Shown here piece after piece: positions 44,942 to 56,193 of a stretch of DNA of 64,000 bases. The stretch comes from Pseudomonas avellanae BPIC 631 (lineage in GTDB: Bacteria; Pseudomonadota; Gammaproteobacteria; Pseudomonadales; Pseudomonadaceae): NCBI RefSeq assembly GCF_000444135.1, contig NZ_ATDK01000229.1, positions 1-64,000 on the forward strand. The letters are read 5' to 3'. Every line of letters begins with the position of its first letter. Positions within the stretch are counted from its first letter, which is position 1. Position numbers and translations under genes: made by a program. The notes under the pieces were generated by a model that was not told where the DNA came from, did not search any database, and saw only the letters and a list, made by a program, of their open reading frames with translations.

Positions 44942-45425
44942 TCATGTTTCCGGGCGCAACGGCTGGGTGGTCTGGCTGACGTTCGCAATCGGTCTGTTGC
45001 TGAGTGTTTCGCCGCTGCCGCAGTTCATGGAAATCTTTCGGCCGCTGTGGCTGGCCTTGCTGTTAACCTTCTGGGTACTGGCGCTGCCGCACAAATACGG
45101 CATGACCACTGCGTGGATATTGGGGCTGATGGAGGACGTGCTGTATGGCACGCTGCTCGGCCAGAATGCGCTGATCCTCAGCCTGATCACATTCCTGGTG
45201 ATGTCCTTGCAGCAACGTTTGCGCATGTTCCCCATGTGGCAACAGTGCCTGGTGCTGCTGGTGGTGTTCGGTCTGGCGCAGCTTGCACAGTTGTGGCTCA
45301 GTGCCTTGACGGGCAATCGCCAGCCAACCCTGGCGTTGGTGTTGCCTGCATTGGTCAGTGCGCTGTTGTGGCCTTGGGTCAGTTATGGTCTGCGTGGATT
45401 GCGCAAACGTTTGAAAATCAATTAA
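44934..45425 (+). CDS. mreD: Rod shape-determining protein MreD
   Basis: 163 residues. Polytopic inner-membrane partner of MreC, with about five helices. Family features are the [19 protein letters not shown] segment, [28 protein letters not shown] (in parts) and the basic C-terminus [13 protein letters not shown] at 44934 overlaps the end of mreC by 8 bases, indicating coupling. Confidence 0.95.
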   Translation: MVSHVSGRNGWVVWLTFAIGLLLSVSPLPQFMEIFRPLWLALLLTFWVLALPHKYGMTTAWILGLMEDVLYGTLLGQNALILSLITFLVMSLQQRLRMFPMWQQCLVLLVVFGLAQLAQLWLSALTGNRQPTLALVLPALVSALLWPWVSYGLRGLRKRLKIN

Positions 45426-45492
45426 GCGCAAGGTGAGCGCGGCGCTCTGCAGCGTCCATCGCGCCCACCCGTACAGACACGGAGATGTCCTT

Positions 45493-46095
45493 ATGCCCTC
45501 GCTTTATCTGGCTTCTGGCTCGCCGCGCCGTCGCGAACTTCTGACTCAGATCGGTGTGCCCTTCACCGTACTCAGCGCTCAGATCGACGAAACCCCCTTC
45601 GACGCTGAAACCCCGGCTGCCTATGTCGAGCGTCTTGCGCTTGGCAAGGCTCAGGCCGGGTTGGCCGTATTGCCGGTTGATCAGCAGGCCTGTGTGCTGG
45701 GGGCTGACACGGCAGTGGTGCTCGACGGGCGCATTCTCGGCAAGCCGGTTGATCAAGCCGATGCGCTGGCCATGCTTGCCGCGCTGTCCGGGCGCGAACA
45801 TGAAGTGCTCACCGCCGTGGCATTGACTGACCGGCAGCGCAGTGAAACCTGTGTCGTGACCAGTCGCGTGCGCTTTCGCTCGATTCAACCCCATGAGGCT
45901 CACGCCTACTGGACCAGCGGCGAACCTGCCGACAAGGCCGGAGGCTATGCGATTCAAGGCCTGGCGGCGATTTTCGTTGCAGGTCTGCATGGCAGCTATT
46001 CTGCTGTGGTGGGTCTGCCACTGTGCGAAACCGCAGAACTGCTCAGCCGTTTCGGCATACCCTGCTGGCAATGCCTGGAAGGTGACAAGTCATGA
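45493..46095 (+). CDS. Maf-family nucleotide pyrophosphatase (YhdE-type)
   Basis: 200 residues. House-cleaning enzyme hydrolysing dTTP/UTP and modified nucleotides. N-terminal [12 protein letters not shown] holds the phosphate-binding Ser-Arg-Arg; [16 protein letters not shown] carries the catalytic Asp, and [27 protein letters not shown] the C-terminal signature (in parts). The pattern fits the YhdE (dTTPase/UTPase) group rather than YceF. ATG at 45493 behind GGAGATG. Its stop overlaps the start of rng (ATGA). Confidence 0.93.
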   Translation: MPSLYLASGSPRRRELLTQIGVPFTVLSAQIDETPFDAETPAAYVERLALGKAQAGLAVLPVDQQACVLGADTAVVLDGRILGKPVDQADALAMLAALSGREHEVLTAVALTDRQRSETCVVTSRVRFRSIQPHEAHAYWTSGEPADKAGGYAIQGLAAIFVAGLHGSYSAVVGLPLCETAELLSRFGIPCWQCLEGDKS

Positions 46096-47549
46096 GTGAA
46101 GAGATTCTGATCAACATCACCCCGATGGAATCGCGGGTGGCAGTGGTAGAAAACGGTGTACTGCAAGAGGTGCACGTCGAACGCACCCAGCGTCGTGGCA
46201 TTGTCGGCAACATCTACAAAGGCAAGGTGGTGCGGGTGTTGCCGGGCATGCAGGCGGCGTTCATCGACATCGGTCTGGATCGCGCAGCATTCATTCATGC
46301 CTCGGAAATTTCCATGCGTGAAGGGCCTGCCGTCGAGAGCATTGCGTCGCTGGTGCATGACGGTCAGAGCCTGGTGGTGCAAGTCACCAAAGACCCGATT
46401 GGCAGCAAAGGCGCACGCCTGACCACGCAGCTGTCGATTCCGTCGCGGTATCTGGTGTACATGCCGCGTACTGCCCACGTCGGGATTTCTCTGAAAATCG
46501 AAGACGAGGCCGAGCGCGAGCGACTGAAAAAAGTTGTCAGCGATTGTGTCGCCCAGGAAGGCATCAAAGAGGCCGGTGGCTTTATTCTGCGCACCGCTGC
46601 GGAAGGCGCCGGTGCCGACGAAATCCTCATGGACATTCGTTACTTGCGCAGGCTCTGGGACCAGATCGGCGATCAGATCAAGACCGTCAGCCCGCCCACC
46701 GTGATCTACGAAGACCTGGGTCTGGCATTGCGGACCTTGCGTGACCTGGTCAGCCCGCGAATCGAGAAAATTCGCATCGACTCGCGGGAAACGTTCCAGA
46801 AAACCACGCAGTTCGTGGCTGAACTGATGCCTGAAATCGCCGACCGCCTTGAGCATTACCCGGGCGAGCGGCCGATTTTCGATCTATACGGTGTCGAAGA
46901 CGAAATCCAGAAAGCCCTCGATCGCAAGGTGCCGCTCAAGTCCGGTGGTTATCTGGTGATCGACCCGGCCGAGGCGATGAGCACCATCGACGTCAATACC
47001 GGTGCGTTCGTCGGGCATCGCAATCTGGAAGAAACCATTTTCAAGACCAACCTGGAGGCGGCAACAGCCATCGCCCGCCAACTGCGCCTGCGCAATCTGG
47101 GCGGCATCATCATTATCGATTTCATCGACATGGAAGACGGTGAACACCAGCGTCAGGTGCTGCGTACGCTGGAGAAACAACTGGAGCGCGATCACGCCAA
47201 GACCAACATCATCGGTATCACCGAGCTGGGCCTGGTGCAAATGACGCGCAAACGCACTCGCGAAAGTCTTGAGCAAGTGCTGTGCGAGCCCTGCCATTGC
47301 TGCGTGGGCCGGGGCAAGCTGAAGACTCCAGAGACCATTTGTTATGAAATCTTCCGGGAAATCCTGCGCGAAGCCAGGGCCTATCAGGCGGTGGGTTATC
47401 GCGTTCTGGCCAATCAGCGTGTGGTTGACCGCTTGCTCGACGAAGAGTCGGGCAACGTGGCTGAGCTGGAGAGCTTTATTGGCCGCACCATCCGTTTTCA
47501 GGTAGAAACCATGTACTCGCAGGAACAATACGACGTGGTGCTGCTCTGA
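46092..47549 (+). CDS. rng: Ribonuclease G
   Basis: 485 residues. Endoribonuclease that matures the 5' end of 16S rRNA and degrades some mRNAs. The S1 domain (about 35-125, [23 protein letters not shown]) is followed by the 5' sensor/RNase H-like region and the DNase I-like catalytic domain with the metal motif [20 protein letters not shown] and [10 protein letters not shown]. The zinc-link [11 protein letters not shown] joins dimers. It lacks the long RNase E tail. mreBCD-maf-rng-yhdP is a conserved order. Confidence 0.97.
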   Translation: MSEEILINITPMESRVAVVENGVLQEVHVERTQRRGIVGNIYKGKVVRVLPGMQAAFIDIGLDRAAFIHASEISMREGPAVESIASLVHDGQSLVVQVTKDPIGSKGARLTTQLSIPSRYLVYMPRTAHVGISLKIEDEAERERLKKVVSDCVAQEGIKEAGGFILRTAAEGAGADEILMDIRYLRRLWDQIGDQIKTVSPPTVIYEDLGLALRTLRDLVSPRIEKIRIDSRETFQKTTQFVAELMPEIADRLEHYPGERPIFDLYGVEDEIQKALDRKVPLKSGGYLVIDPAEAMSTIDVNTGAFVGHRNLEETIFKTNLEAATAIARQLRLRNLGGIIIIDFIDMEDGEHQRQVLRTLEKQLERDHAKTNIIGITELGLVQMTRKRTRESLEQVLCEPCHCCVGRGKLKTPETICYEIFREILREARAYQAVGYRVLANQRVVDRLLDEESGNVAELESFIGRTIRFQVETMYSQEQYDVVLL

Positions 47550-47730
47550 AGCTGCTGAGCGTATGAAATATTATGACAAGCGCCCAACGGGTTTCTGGCA
47601 GGTATGCCGTTTTATCGAGAATGATGTGTGGCAAACGAGCAAAACCTGGACCTGAGCGCAGCTGCACACTTGAGCCGGAATAGATTCGCCGATTGCGGTC
47701 TTTGCATCCCGCAGCGGAGGGCATCCTGAG

Positions 47731-50700
47731 ATGGGGCGTCTTCCGCGTGCCGTTGCAACCCTGACCCGCTGGGGCCTGAGCCTCTGCGCCTTGATTCTGG
47801 TGCTCGCGGCGCTGTACGTCAGCCTCGGCCGTCAACTGACGCCGCTGGTTGCCGAATACCGCGTCGATGTAGAAACCCGAGCCAGCAGCGCATTGGGCAT
47901 ACCGCTGAGCATTGGCAGCCTGGAAGGCAGCTGGAGCAGGTTTGCCCCGGTATTGCTGGCCCACGACGTCATGGTCGGTGAGGGCGCCAATGCCCTGCGT
48001 CTGGACCGTGTGCGGGTTGTTCCTGATCTCTGGGCAAGCCTGTTGGCGCGTCAAGTGCGCATCGCGCATCTTGAAGTGGACGGTCTGCAGTTCACGATCA
48101 AGCAGGACCAGGAGGGCGGCTGGGCCGTACAGGGCTTGCCGGTGCGTAACGACACCCCGTTCGACCCAGGGCAGTTGCTCAATCAAATGCAAATGGTGTC
48201 GCACCTGTCGCTGCTCGACAGCCAAGTGACGGTGCAACCGCTCGACGCCGCGCCGCTGACCCTGACCTACGTAAACCTGAGCCTGACCACCGGCAGCTAT
48301 CACCAGCGCCTGGATGCACGCCTGACCCTGCCGGATGGCCAGCCGTTTGCGCTGAATGTGCGCTCACGTATCCAGGCCAGCCAGTGGAAAGAGGGCGAGG
48401 CGGATGCCTACGCCAGCTTGCCGCAAAGCGACTGGGCCAAATGGCTGCCGAAAAGCCTCACCCGTGAATGGACGCTTTCCAGGCTGCAAGCCGGCGGCGA
48501 CCTGTGGATGAGTTGGGGCAAGGGCACCGTGCAAAGCGCGACTGCGCGCCTGAATGCCCCGCAGATCAAAGGTGTCTATGCCGATCGCAAGCCGTCGACC
48601 ATCGATAATCTGGCGCTCAACGCCTGGTTCGCGCGTACCGTGACCGGCTTCGACCTGAGCCTTGATTCATTGGCGATGAACCTGGGCAGCGACCGCTGGG
48701 AAAGCCGCCTGCAACTGACCCAGACCGCTGCAACGCCTGACCGCGAAGAGCTTTGGCATGTGCAGGCTGACCGCCTGGACCTGACACCTCTCACGCCACT
48801 GGTCGACTCCCTCGCGCCATTGCCGGAGAAGGCAATGGCGGTGGTCGATGGACTCAAGGTGACGGGCGGGCTTCGCAACGTACTGCTCGATTACCGCCCG
48901 CAGGCCACCGGCGACAAGCGCCTGGGTTTTGCCGCCAATCTGGACAAGGTCGGTTTCAATGCCTATCGCGGCGCACCGGCGGCCGGAAATGTCAGCGGCG
49001 CGATCAATGGCGATCTGGGGCAGGGCGAACTGCGGCTTGCCACCGACGACTTCATGCTGCACCTGGACCCTATCTTCGCCAAGCCGTGGCGCTATCAGAA
49101 AGCCAATGCCCGCCTGACCTGGAAGCTGGATGATCAGGCGTTCACCCTGATCGCGCCGTATATCAAGGTGCTTGGCGATGAAGGCAAGATCGCGGCGGAC
49201 TTCCTGATCAGAATTCACCTCAGCCACGATCAGGAAGACTACATGGACCTGCGGGTCGGCATGGTCGATGGAGATGGTCGCTACACCAGCAAATACCTGC
49301 CTACCGCGCTCAGCCCGGAACTCGATCACTGGCTGCGCACTGCCGTGGTGAGTGGTGCGGTCAAGCAAGGTTTTTTCCAGTACCAGGGTTCGCTGAAGAA
49401 GAATTCGCCCGACACTGCGCATGTCATCAGTCTGTTTTTCGATGTCAGCAATGCAACGCTGGCGTTCCAGCCGGGCTGGCCTTCGCTGACCGGCGTGGAT
49501 GGCAAGGTGTACGTTGAAAACAGCGGCGTGCGGGTCAATGCAAGCAAGGGGCAGTTGTTCGACACCAGAGTCAGCAATGTGCTGGTCAACATTCCCCATG
49601 TGCCGTCGGGTCAGGACAGCCACCTGCTGGTGGACGGTAACTTTTCCGGAAGCCTGGTCGATGGCCTGAAGATTCTTCAGCAAGCGCCCATCGGCACGGG
49701 CAGCACGTTTGCCGGCTGGCAGGGCGAAGGCCCGCTGGAAGGTAAGCTCAAGCTGGATATCCCGCTGGCCAAGGGCGTCGAGCCAAAGGTCGTGGTGGAT
49801 TTCAGCACCGACAATGCGCGTCTGAAACTGGCAGATCCGGTGCTGGAGCTGACCCGGCTCAAGGGTGACTTCCGTTTTGACAGCAACAGTGGGCTGAGCG
49901 GCAAAGGCATCAGGGCACAAGCGTTCGATCGTCCGGTGACGGCTGAAATTGCGGCCGAAGGCAAGCCGGGCGCGAATGTCACGCGTATCACGGCAAACGG
50001 GCAAATCACCGTGAAGAAACTGACGGACTGGCTGAGCGTCACCCAGCCGGTACCCGCGTCGGGTGACTTGCCTTATCAGTTGCAACTGACCCTGGACAGC
50101 AAAGACAGCCCGTTGCTGATCAACTCCACGCTCAAGGGTGTGGCAATCGATCTGCCTGCGCCGTTTGGCAAAGCCGCCGATCAAGAGCGCCCGAGCGAAT
50201 TTCGCATGACCCTGCAAGGCCCAGAGCGCAGGCTGGGTGTGGCGTACGACAACCTGGCGAACTTCGCTTTCGCAGCGCCGGGTGGCAAGTTTGCCGACGG
50301 TCGCGGCGAGCTGTATCTGGGGCGCGGCGGGGCCGTCGTGCCAGACGCCAAGGGCTTGCGGATCCGCGGTGAATTGTCCGAACTGGACATTGCCCCGTGG
50401 CAGGCGCTGGCAGAGCGATACTCCAGCAATGATCCGGGTGGCAGTGCAAAACAGCGGCTTAACAGCGTGGACCTGCAGATTGGCAAGCTGACCGCGATTG
50501 GCACAACGCTCAATGACGTGCGTGTTCAATTGCAGCGCAGCGCTGCGGCCTGGGCCTTGTCGCTGGACAGCGCGCTGGCCAAGGGCACGGCAACGCTGCC
50601 AGACGCCAAAGCTGCGCCGATCGGTATCAACATGGCGTATGTGCGCCTGCCTGCGACCGATCCGAATGCCACCGTGGTCGAAAACGCGCCCGATCCGCTG

Positions 50701-51546
50701 GCTGACGTTGACCCGCGCAAGATTCCGGCGCTGGATATCAAGATCTCGCAACTGTTTCAGGGCGACCAGTTATTGGGTGCCTGGGCGTTGAAGATTCGGC
50801 CGACGCCGACCGGGATGCGCATGTCTGACCTGAGCCTGGGGCTCAAAGGCATCCTGCTGGAAGGCGACGGTGCCTGGGAAGGTGCGCCGGGAACCAGCAG
50901 CAGCTGGTTCAAAGGGCGTATGGCCGGCAAGAATCTAGAGGACGTGCTCAAAGCCTGGAACTTCGCCCCGACCGTCACCAGCGAAAGCTTTGAAATGAAC
51001 GTCGACGGGCGCTGGCCCGGCTCACCTGCGTGGGTAGGGCTAAAGCGCTACTCAGGCAGCCTGGATGCCACGTTGAACAGAGGTCAGTTTGTCGAAGTGG
51101 AGGGCGGTGCCCAGGCATTGCGCGTATTCGGGCTGCTGAACTTCAATTCCATTGGTCGCCGTTTGCGTCTGGACTTCTCCGACCTGCTCGGTAAAGGCCT
51201 CAGCTATGACCGGGTCAAAGGGCTGCTGGTGGCCAGCGACGGCGTTTACGTGACGCGCAGCCCGATCACGCTGACCGGGCCGTCCAGCAATCTGGAACTC
51301 AACGGTACGCTGGACATGGTTCGCGACCGCGTCGATGCCAAGCTGTTGGTGACCTTGCCGGTGACCAACAACCTGCCTATCGCCGCGTTGATTGTCGGCG
51401 CGCCGGCCATTGGCGGCGCGTTGTTTCTGGTCGACAAGCTGCTGGGCGACCGGGTTGCCCGCTTCGCCAGCGTGCAGTACAAGGTCGAAGGCCCGTGGAA
51501 AGAGCCGAAGATCACCTTCGACAAGCCATTTGAAAAGCCCCAGTAG
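47731..51546 (+). CDS. yhdP: AsmA-like envelope protein YhdP
   Basis: 1271 residues. Very large protein of the TIGR02099/DUF3971 family with an AsmA-like C-terminal region. One N-terminal membrane helix (about 13-33), then a long beta-rich periplasmic part. E. coli YhdP is one of the bridge-like proteins thought to carry phospholipids to the outer membrane. Typical spots: YVSLGRQLTPLV near the N-terminus, GSLEGSWSRFAPVL, and a C-terminal VEGPWKEPKITFDKP. Located right after rng, its usual place, with a 181-base gap; ATG at 47731 has GGAGGG upstream. Confidence 0.93.
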   Translation: MGRLPRAVATLTRWGLSLCALILVLAALYVSLGRQLTPLVAEYRVDVETRASSALGIPLSIGSLEGSWSRFAPVLLAHDVMVGEGANALRLDRVRVVPDLWASLLARQVRIAHLEVDGLQFTIKQDQEGGWAVQGLPVRNDTPFDPGQLLNQMQMVSHLSLLDSQVTVQPLDAAPLTLTYVNLSLTTGSYHQRLDARLTLPDGQPFALNVRSRIQASQWKEGEADAYASLPQSDWAKWLPKSLTREWTLSRLQAGGDLWMSWGKGTVQSATARLNAPQIKGVYADRKPSTIDNLALNAWFARTVTGFDLSLDSLAMNLGSDRWESRLQLTQTAATPDREELWHVQADRLDLTPLTPLVDSLAPLPEKAMAVVDGLKVTGGLRNVLLDYRPQATGDKRLGFAANLDKVGFNAYRGAPAAGNVSGAINGDLGQGELRLATDDFMLHLDPIFAKPWRYQKANARLTWKLDDQAFTLIAPYIKVLGDEGKIAADFLIRIHLSHDQEDYMDLRVGMVDGDGRYTSKYLPTALSPELDHWLRTAVVSGAVKQGFFQYQGSLKKNSPDTAHVISLFFDVSNATLAFQPGWPSLTGVDGKVYVENSGVRVNASKGQLFDTRVSNVLVNIPHVPSGQDSHLLVDGNFSGSLVDGLKILQQAPIGTGSTFAGWQGEGPLEGKLKLDIPLAKGVEPKVVVDFSTDNARLKLADPVLELTRLKGDFRFDSNSGLSGKGIRAQAFDRPVTAEIAAEGKPGANVTRITANGQITVKKLTDWLSVTQPVPASGDLPYQLQLTLDSKDSPLLINSTLKGVAIDLPAPFGKAADQERPSEFRMTLQGPERRLGVAYDNLANFAFAAPGGKFADGRGELYLGRGGAVVPDAKGLRIRGELSELDIAPWQALAERYSSNDPGGSAKQRLNSVDLQIGKLTAIGTTLNDVRVQLQRSAAAWALSLDSALAKGTATLPDAKAAPIGINMAYVRLPATDPNATVVENAPDPLADVDPRKIPALDIKISQLFQGDQLLGAWALKIRPTPTGMRMSDLSLGLKGILLEGDGAWEGAPGTSSSWFKGRMAGKNLEDVLKAWNFAPTVTSESFEMNVDGRWPGSPAWVGLKRYSGSLDATLNRGQFVEVEGGAQALRVFGLLNFNSIGRRLRLDFSDLLGKGLSYDRVKGLLVASDGVYVTRSPITLTGPSSNLELNGTLDMVRDRVDAKLLVTLPVTNNLPIAALIVGAPAIGGALFLVDKLLGDRVARFASVQYKVEGPWKEPKITFDKPFEKPQ

Positions 51547-51594
51547 CGTCTCTTGGAGTACAGTGGTGGCCATGTCCTCAAGGAGCACGTTGCC

Positions 51595-52440
51595 ATGACC
51601 TTCGCTGTGATTCAGATGGTCAGCCAGAGCGATGTCCAGGCTAATCTGGCCAGCGCCCGCCGATTGCTCGAACAGGCGGCAGAAGGTGGTGCCAGGCTTG
51701 CCGTGCTGCCGGAAAACTTCGTCGCAATGGGGCGGCGTGATGTCGCGGATATCGGTCTTGCCGAGGCTGATGGGCACGGCCCCATCCTGCCATGGTTGAA
51801 ACTGGCCGCTCGCGACCTCAAGTTATGGATTGTTGCCGGAACGTTGCCACTGCCGTCGAACGCGCAGCCAACGGGCAAGGTCACGGCCTGTTCGTTGCTG
51901 ATTGACGAGCATGGCGATCAGATAGCGCGCTATGACAAGCTGCATTTGTTTGACGTGGATGTTGCTGACAGCCGAGGCCGCTACCGTGAGTCGGATGACT
52001 ATGCTCACGGCAGCAAGGTTGTGGTGGTCGATACGCCGGTCGGTCGTCTGGGGTTGAGCGTGTGTTATGACCTGCGCTTCCCGGAGCTTTACACCGCGCT
52101 GCGTGAAGCCGGTGCTGAACTGATCACGGCCCCGTCGGCCTTCACTGCGGTCACCGGCGCTGCGCACTGGGACATTCTGATCCGGGCGCGCGCCATCGAA
52201 ACCCAGTGCTACGTGCTGGCGGCGGCACAAGGCGGGGTCCATCCGGGGCCTCGCGAGACTTACGGACACGCGGCCATCGTTGATCCATGGGGCCGCGTAC
52301 TGGCTCAGCAAGCGCAGGGTGAAGCCGTGCTGCTGGCCACACGCGACAGTGAAGAACAAGCGTCCATACGGGCGCGGATGCCGGTGTCCAGTCACCGGCG
52401 CTTTTTTTCGCAGGACGCCATGCGGCCTGCTTCGGAGTGA
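51595..52440 (+). CDS. Nitrilase-superfamily amidase (Nit/YbeM type)
   Basis: 281 residues. C-N hydrolase with the Glu-Lys-Cys triad visible in [19 protein letters not shown] and [12 protein letters not shown]. The sequence matches the Nit1/YbeM branch, whose known role is hydrolysis of deaminated glutathione; that substrate is inferred. ATG at 51595 is preceded by AAGGAG; an upstream in-frame ATG (51553) has no ribosome site. tldD begins 2 bases after its stop. Confidence 0.9.
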   Translation: MTFAVIQMVSQSDVQANLASARRLLEQAAEGGARLAVLPENFVAMGRRDVADIGLAEADGHGPILPWLKLAARDLKLWIVAGTLPLPSNAQPTGKVTACSLLIDEHGDQIARYDKLHLFDVDVADSRGRYRESDDYAHGSKVVVVDTPVGRLGLSVCYDLRFPELYTALREAGAELITAPSAFTAVTGAAHWDILIRARAIETQCYVLAAAQGGVHPGPRETYGHAAIVDPWGRVLAQQAQGEAVLLATRDSEEQASIRARMPVSSHRRFFSQDAMRPASE

Positions 52441-52442
52441 AT

Positions 52443-53882
52443 ATGAGTGATCTGTCCTCAGTCAGCGAACACCTTCTGGCACCTGGCGGCCTGACCCTCG
52501 ACAGCCTGCAATCGGTGCTCGGCGAGCTTGCCGGGCCTGGTATCGACGCGGCTGATCTGTATTTTCAGGGGATGATCTCTGAGTCCTGGTCGCTCGAAGA
52601 CGGCATCGTCAAGGAGGGCATTTTCAATCTTGATCAAGGCGTGGGCGTGCGTGCTCAGTCGGGCGAGAAGACCGGCTTTGCGTACAGCAACGCCATCACT
52701 GAGGATGCCCTGCGTACCGCTGCCCGTGCGGCCCGCTCCATCTCCCGCGCCGGACAGAATGGCCGGGTGCAGGCGTTCACATCGCAGGACGTGGCCCAGC
52801 TGTATGCCCCGGATAACCCGCTGGAAGTGCTGAGCCGCGCCGAGAAGGTCGAACTGCTCAAGCGCATCGACGTCGCGACGCGCGCACTGGACTCGCGCAT
52901 CCAGCAGGTCTCGGTCAGCATGGCCGGGGTCTGGGAGCGCATTCTGGTCGCTGCCGCTGATGGCAGCCTGGCCGCCGACGTGCGCCCGCTGGTGCGCTTC
53001 AATGTCAGCGTCATTGTCGAGCAGAACGGCCGTCGCGAGCGCGGCGGGCACGGCGGTGGCGGGCGTACCGACTACCGTTATTTCCTGACGGATGATCGCG
53101 CCATGGGCTACGCCCGCGAAGCGTTGCGTCAGGCACTGGTCAATCTGGAAGCGATTCCTGCACCGGCCGGCACCTTGCCGGTGGTACTGGGTTCAGGCTG
53201 GTCTGGCGTGCTGTTGCACGAAGCAGTCGGTCATGGTCTGGAAGGCGATTTCAACCGCAAGGGCAGTTCGGCCTACAGCGGGCGCATGGGCGAGATGGTT
53301 GCGTCGAAACTTTGCACCATCGTTGACGACGGCGCCCTCGCCGGGCGTCGCGGCTCGTTGAGCGTCGATGACGAAGGTACGCCGACCGAATGCACCACGC
53401 TGATCGAGAACGGCGTGCTCAAGGGCTACATGCAGGACAAACTCAATGCTCGGCTGATGGGTGTTGCGCGGACCGGTAACGGTCGTCGCGAGTCTTACGC
53501 TCATCTGCCAATGCCACGCATGACCAATACTTACATGCTGGCTGGGCAAAGCGACCCGCAGGAGATCATCGCCTCGGTGAAACGCGGTATCTACTGCGCC
53601 AATCTGGGCGGCGGTCAGGTGGACATCACCAGCGGCAAGTTCGTGTTTTCGACCAGTGAGGCGTACCTGATCGAAGACGGCAAGATCACCGCACCGGTCA
53701 AAGGCGCGACCTTGATCGGCAACGGGCCGGAAGCCATGAGCAGGGTTTCGATGGTGGGTAACGACCTGTCGCTGGACAGCGGCGTGGGTACGTGCGGAAA
53801 AGACGGCCAGTCGCTGCCGGTCGGCGTGGGTCAGCCTACGCTGAAAATCGACGCGATCACGGTTGGCGGTACGGGCAACTGA
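52443..53882 (+). CDS. tldD: Metalloprotease TldD
   Basis: 479 residues. With PmbA (TldE) forms a heterodimeric metalloprotease that trims unfolded peptides and RiPP precursors such as microcin B17. The zinc motif HEAVGH is at residues 259-264 in [19 protein letters not shown]-terminal [27 protein letters not shown] is the family signature (in parts). The ATG at 52443 has GGAG in front; a GTG 6 bases earlier is possible. pmbA lies nearby at 54560, separated by yjgA on the other strand. Confidence 0.96.
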   Translation: MSDLSSVSEHLLAPGGLTLDSLQSVLGELAGPGIDAADLYFQGMISESWSLEDGIVKEGIFNLDQGVGVRAQSGEKTGFAYSNAITEDALRTAARAARSISRAGQNGRVQAFTSQDVAQLYAPDNPLEVLSRAEKVELLKRIDVATRALDSRIQQVSVSMAGVWERILVAAADGSLAADVRPLVRFNVSVIVEQNGRRERGGHGGGGRTDYRYFLTDDRAMGYAREALRQALVNLEAIPAPAGTLPVVLGSGWSGVLLHEAVGHGLEGDFNRKGSSAYSGRMGEMVASKLCTIVDDGALAGRRGSLSVDDEGTPTECTTLIENGVLKGYMQDKLNARLMGVARTGNGRRESYAHLPMPRMTNTYMLAGQSDPQEIIASVKRGIYCANLGGGQVDITSGKFVFSTSEAYLIEDGKITAPVKGATLIGNGPEAMSRVSMVGNDLSLDSGVGTCGKDGQSLPVGVGQPTLKIDAITVGGTGN

Positions 53883-53930
53883 ATGTGAGTCGGGGCTGGC
53901 CGCTTGGTGCTGCCGGCCCCGCGGTTGAAA

Positions 53931-54452
53931 TCAACGCAGACCGCGTTGAAGTTCGTCCAGCTCACGGATGTATTTAAAGATTTTGCGGCTGGTGGCCGGC
54001 GGTTTGTTACGTGCAACTTCGTGTTGCGCCTGACGAATCAGCGAACGCAGCTGCTGACGGTCGGCGTCGGGGTATTCGATAACGAATTTATCGAGGTCGG
54101 CGTCATCACCCGCGATCAGGCGATCACGCCAGCGCTCCAGATTGTGAAAACGTTCATTGTACTGGCGAGTGGAGGCATCGAGTTGGTCCAGCAACACCAG
54201 AATGGCTTCCTGGTCCTGATCACGCATCAGCTTGCCAATGAACAGGATATGCCGTTTTCGGGCGATGTTGGCCGTGTGCTTGGGCGCTTCGGCCAAGGCC
54301 TTGCGCAAAGCGTCGGTCAGCGGCAGCTTTGCCAGCACATCGGCTTTGAGTGTTGTCAGTCGCTCGCCGAGGTCGACCAGAGCATGCAGCTCTCGTTTGA
54401 CCTGGGTTTTGCTTTTCTCCCCGTCGAGGGAGTCGTCGTAAGAATCAACCAT
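53931..54452 (-). CDS. yjgA: Ribosome-associated protein YjgA (DarP, DUF615)
   Basis: 173 residues. Associates with late pre-50S particles. Motifs: [19 protein letters not shown] at the N-terminus, [26 protein letters not shown] (in parts), and NPER-like [17 protein letters not shown]. Highly charged, helical. ATG at 54452 matches the family start MVDSYDD. It lies between tldD (convergent) and pmbA (divergent), as in many gammaproteobacteria. Confidence 0.92.
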   Translation of the reverse strand: MVDSYDDSLDGEKSKTQVKRELHALVDLGERLTTLKADVLAKLPLTDALRKALAEAPKHTANIARKRHILFIGKLMRDQDQEAILVLLDQLDASTRQYNERFHNLERWRDRLIAGDDADLDKFVIEYPDADRQQLRSLIRQAQHEVARNKPPATSRKIFKYIRELDELQRGLR

Positions 54453-54559
54453 GGGGGCAGTCCGCAAAGAAACGCCGCCATGATAACCAGTCGGGGGCCG
54501 CTTGTCCGGCCCGGTCGGTATTCGGCCTGTGCTGAAAGAAGAATTTGATGGAGAAAGTC

Positions 54560-55906
54560 ATGAGTGCAACCCAAAGCGTCGGCCCACAAGCCTTGCCCGA
54601 GCTGCAGGAACAGGTCGAACAGATCATCGCCGAAGCCAGGCGTCAGGGCGCCAGTGCCTGCGAAGTTGCAGTGTCGGTGGATCAGGGGCTGTCGACATCG
54701 GTCCGTCAGCGAGAAGTCGAAACCGTCGAATTCAACCGTGACCAGGGTTTTGGTATCACCCTGTACGTCGGGCAGCGCAAAGGTTCGGCCAGCACCTCGG
54801 CCACCGGCGCTGATGCGATTCGCGAAACGGTCGCCGCCGCACTGGCGATTGCCGAACACACCTCCGAGGACGAAAGTTCCGGGCTGGCGGATGCCGCGCT
54901 GATGGCCAAAGAGGTCATGGATTTCGATCTTTATCACACCTGGGACATCACCCCTGAACAAGCCATCGAAAAGGCGCTGATCTGCGAGGCCGCAGCCTTT
55001 GATGCCGACAGCCGGATCAAGAACGCCGATGGCACCACGCTCAACACGCATCAGGGGTGCCGTGTGTATGGCAACAGCAACGGTTTCATCGGTGGCTATG
55101 CATCAACACGGCACAGCCTCAGTTGCGTGATGATCGCTGAGGGCGAAGGCCAGATGCAGCGTGATTACTGGTACGACGTCAATCGCAAGGGTGAGCTGCT
55201 GGTTGATGCGCAAAGCATTGGCCGCAAGGCTGCGCTGCGTGCCGCGAGCCGTCTGGGTGCGCGCCCTGTGCCGACCTGTGAAGTTCCGGTGCTGTTTGCT
55301 GCGGAATTGGCCGGTGGTCTGTTCGGCAGTTTTCTCGGCGCTATTTCCGGTGGCAACCTGTATCGCAAGTCTTCATTCCTTGAAGGTACGCTCGGCCAGC
55401 GGCTGTTCCCCGAGTGGATGACCATCGACGAGCGTCCGCACCTGAAACACGCCATGGGCAGCTCGGCGTTCGACAGCGATGGCCTGGCGACCTATGCCAA
55501 GCCATTTGTGGAAAACGGCGACCTGGTGTCCTACATATTGAGCACCTATTCCGGTCGCAAGCTGGGCATGCCGAGCACCGCCAATGCGGGCGGCGTTCAT
55601 AACCTGTTCGTCACTCACGGGTCGGAAGACCAGGCAGCGCTGATCCGGCGCATGGGCCGTGGCCTGCTGGTCACCGAGTTGATGGGCAGCGGCCTGAACA
55701 TGGTGACCGGCGACTACTCCCGAGGCGCGGCAGGTTTCTGGGTCGAGAATGGCGAGATTCAGTTCCCGGTCCAGGAAGTGACCATTGCCGGCAACATGCG
55801 TGACATGTTCAAGCAGATCGTCGCCGTTGGCAGCGATCTTGAACTGCGCAGCAACATCCGCACCGGCTCTGTCCTGATCGAGCGCATGACTGTCGCGGGT
55901 AGCTGA
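54560..55906 (+). CDS. pmbA: Metalloprotease subunit PmbA (TldE)
   Basis: 448 residues. Partner of TldD, same fold but without the HExxxH zinc motif. Visible family features: QGFGITLYVGQRKGSAST, RSRI-like DADSRIKNADGTTLN, GNSNGFIGGYAS, and the C-terminal TELMGSGLNMVTGDYSRGAAGFWVENGEI (in parts). ATG at 54560 behind GGAGAAAG. It diverges from yjgA. Confidence 0.96.
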   Translation: MSATQSVGPQALPELQEQVEQIIAEARRQGASACEVAVSVDQGLSTSVRQREVETVEFNRDQGFGITLYVGQRKGSASTSATGADAIRETVAAALAIAEHTSEDESSGLADAALMAKEVMDFDLYHTWDITPEQAIEKALICEAAAFDADSRIKNADGTTLNTHQGCRVYGNSNGFIGGYASTRHSLSCVMIAEGEGQMQRDYWYDVNRKGELLVDAQSIGRKAALRAASRLGARPVPTCEVPVLFAAELAGGLFGSFLGAISGGNLYRKSSFLEGTLGQRLFPEWMTIDERPHLKHAMGSSAFDSDGLATYAKPFVENGDLVSYILSTYSGRKLGMPSTANAGGVHNLFVTHGSEDQAALIRRMGRGLLVTELMGSGLNMVTGDYSRGAAGFWVENGEIQFPVQEVTIAGNMRDMFKQIVAVGSDLELRSNIRTGSVLIERMTVAGS

Positions 55907-55976
55907 GCCTGGCGACGCTTCAAACCGGAGCATGCGGTGCATCAGGCACAATCAGGGCGGCCCGTTCCAGGGCCGC

Positions 55977-56066
55977 TTCGCGGACAAGTCCCACGCCCTC
56001 CGGGCCGAAGCAGCCCTTCGCTTGTCCACGATATCCAGGTTTTGTAGGAGCGGACTTGTCCGCGAA
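55977..56066. repeat. Pair of REP sequences in outward orientation
   Basis: Left copy (55977-55997) begins TTCGCGGACAAGTCC, the inverted form, and decays after ACGCC; right copy (56043-56066) is a full forward REP beginning TGTAGGAGCGGAC and ending GTCCGCGAA. The orientation is opposite to the REPIN at 38992. It lies between pmbA and the Fur-controlled operon. Confidence 0.75.
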
Positions 56067-56158
56067 CTGCCGGGAACCGGCAGCAAAACGGGCATCTCGG
56101 CACCTGTGTATAACGCCCTTGCTCAAGATCAGGCTTGTAATGAGTCAATATCTCATTT

Positions 56159-56177
56159 AATAATGAATATCATTACC
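56159..56177 (+). promoter_or_regulatory. Fur box of the fagA-fumC-orfX-sodA operon
   Basis: AATAATGAATATCATTACC matches the 19-bp Fur consensus at 15 positions. It ends 16 bases before the fagA start, where it would overlap the promoter or transcript start. Fur control of this operon is established in P. aeruginosa. Confidence 0.88.
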
Positions 56178-56193
56178 AAAATGAGCTGTGGTC

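Noticed and set aside
48667-50751. 694-codon open frame antisense to yhdP
   Set aside because: Arg/Gln/Val-rich shadow without motifs; the sense gene is well supported.
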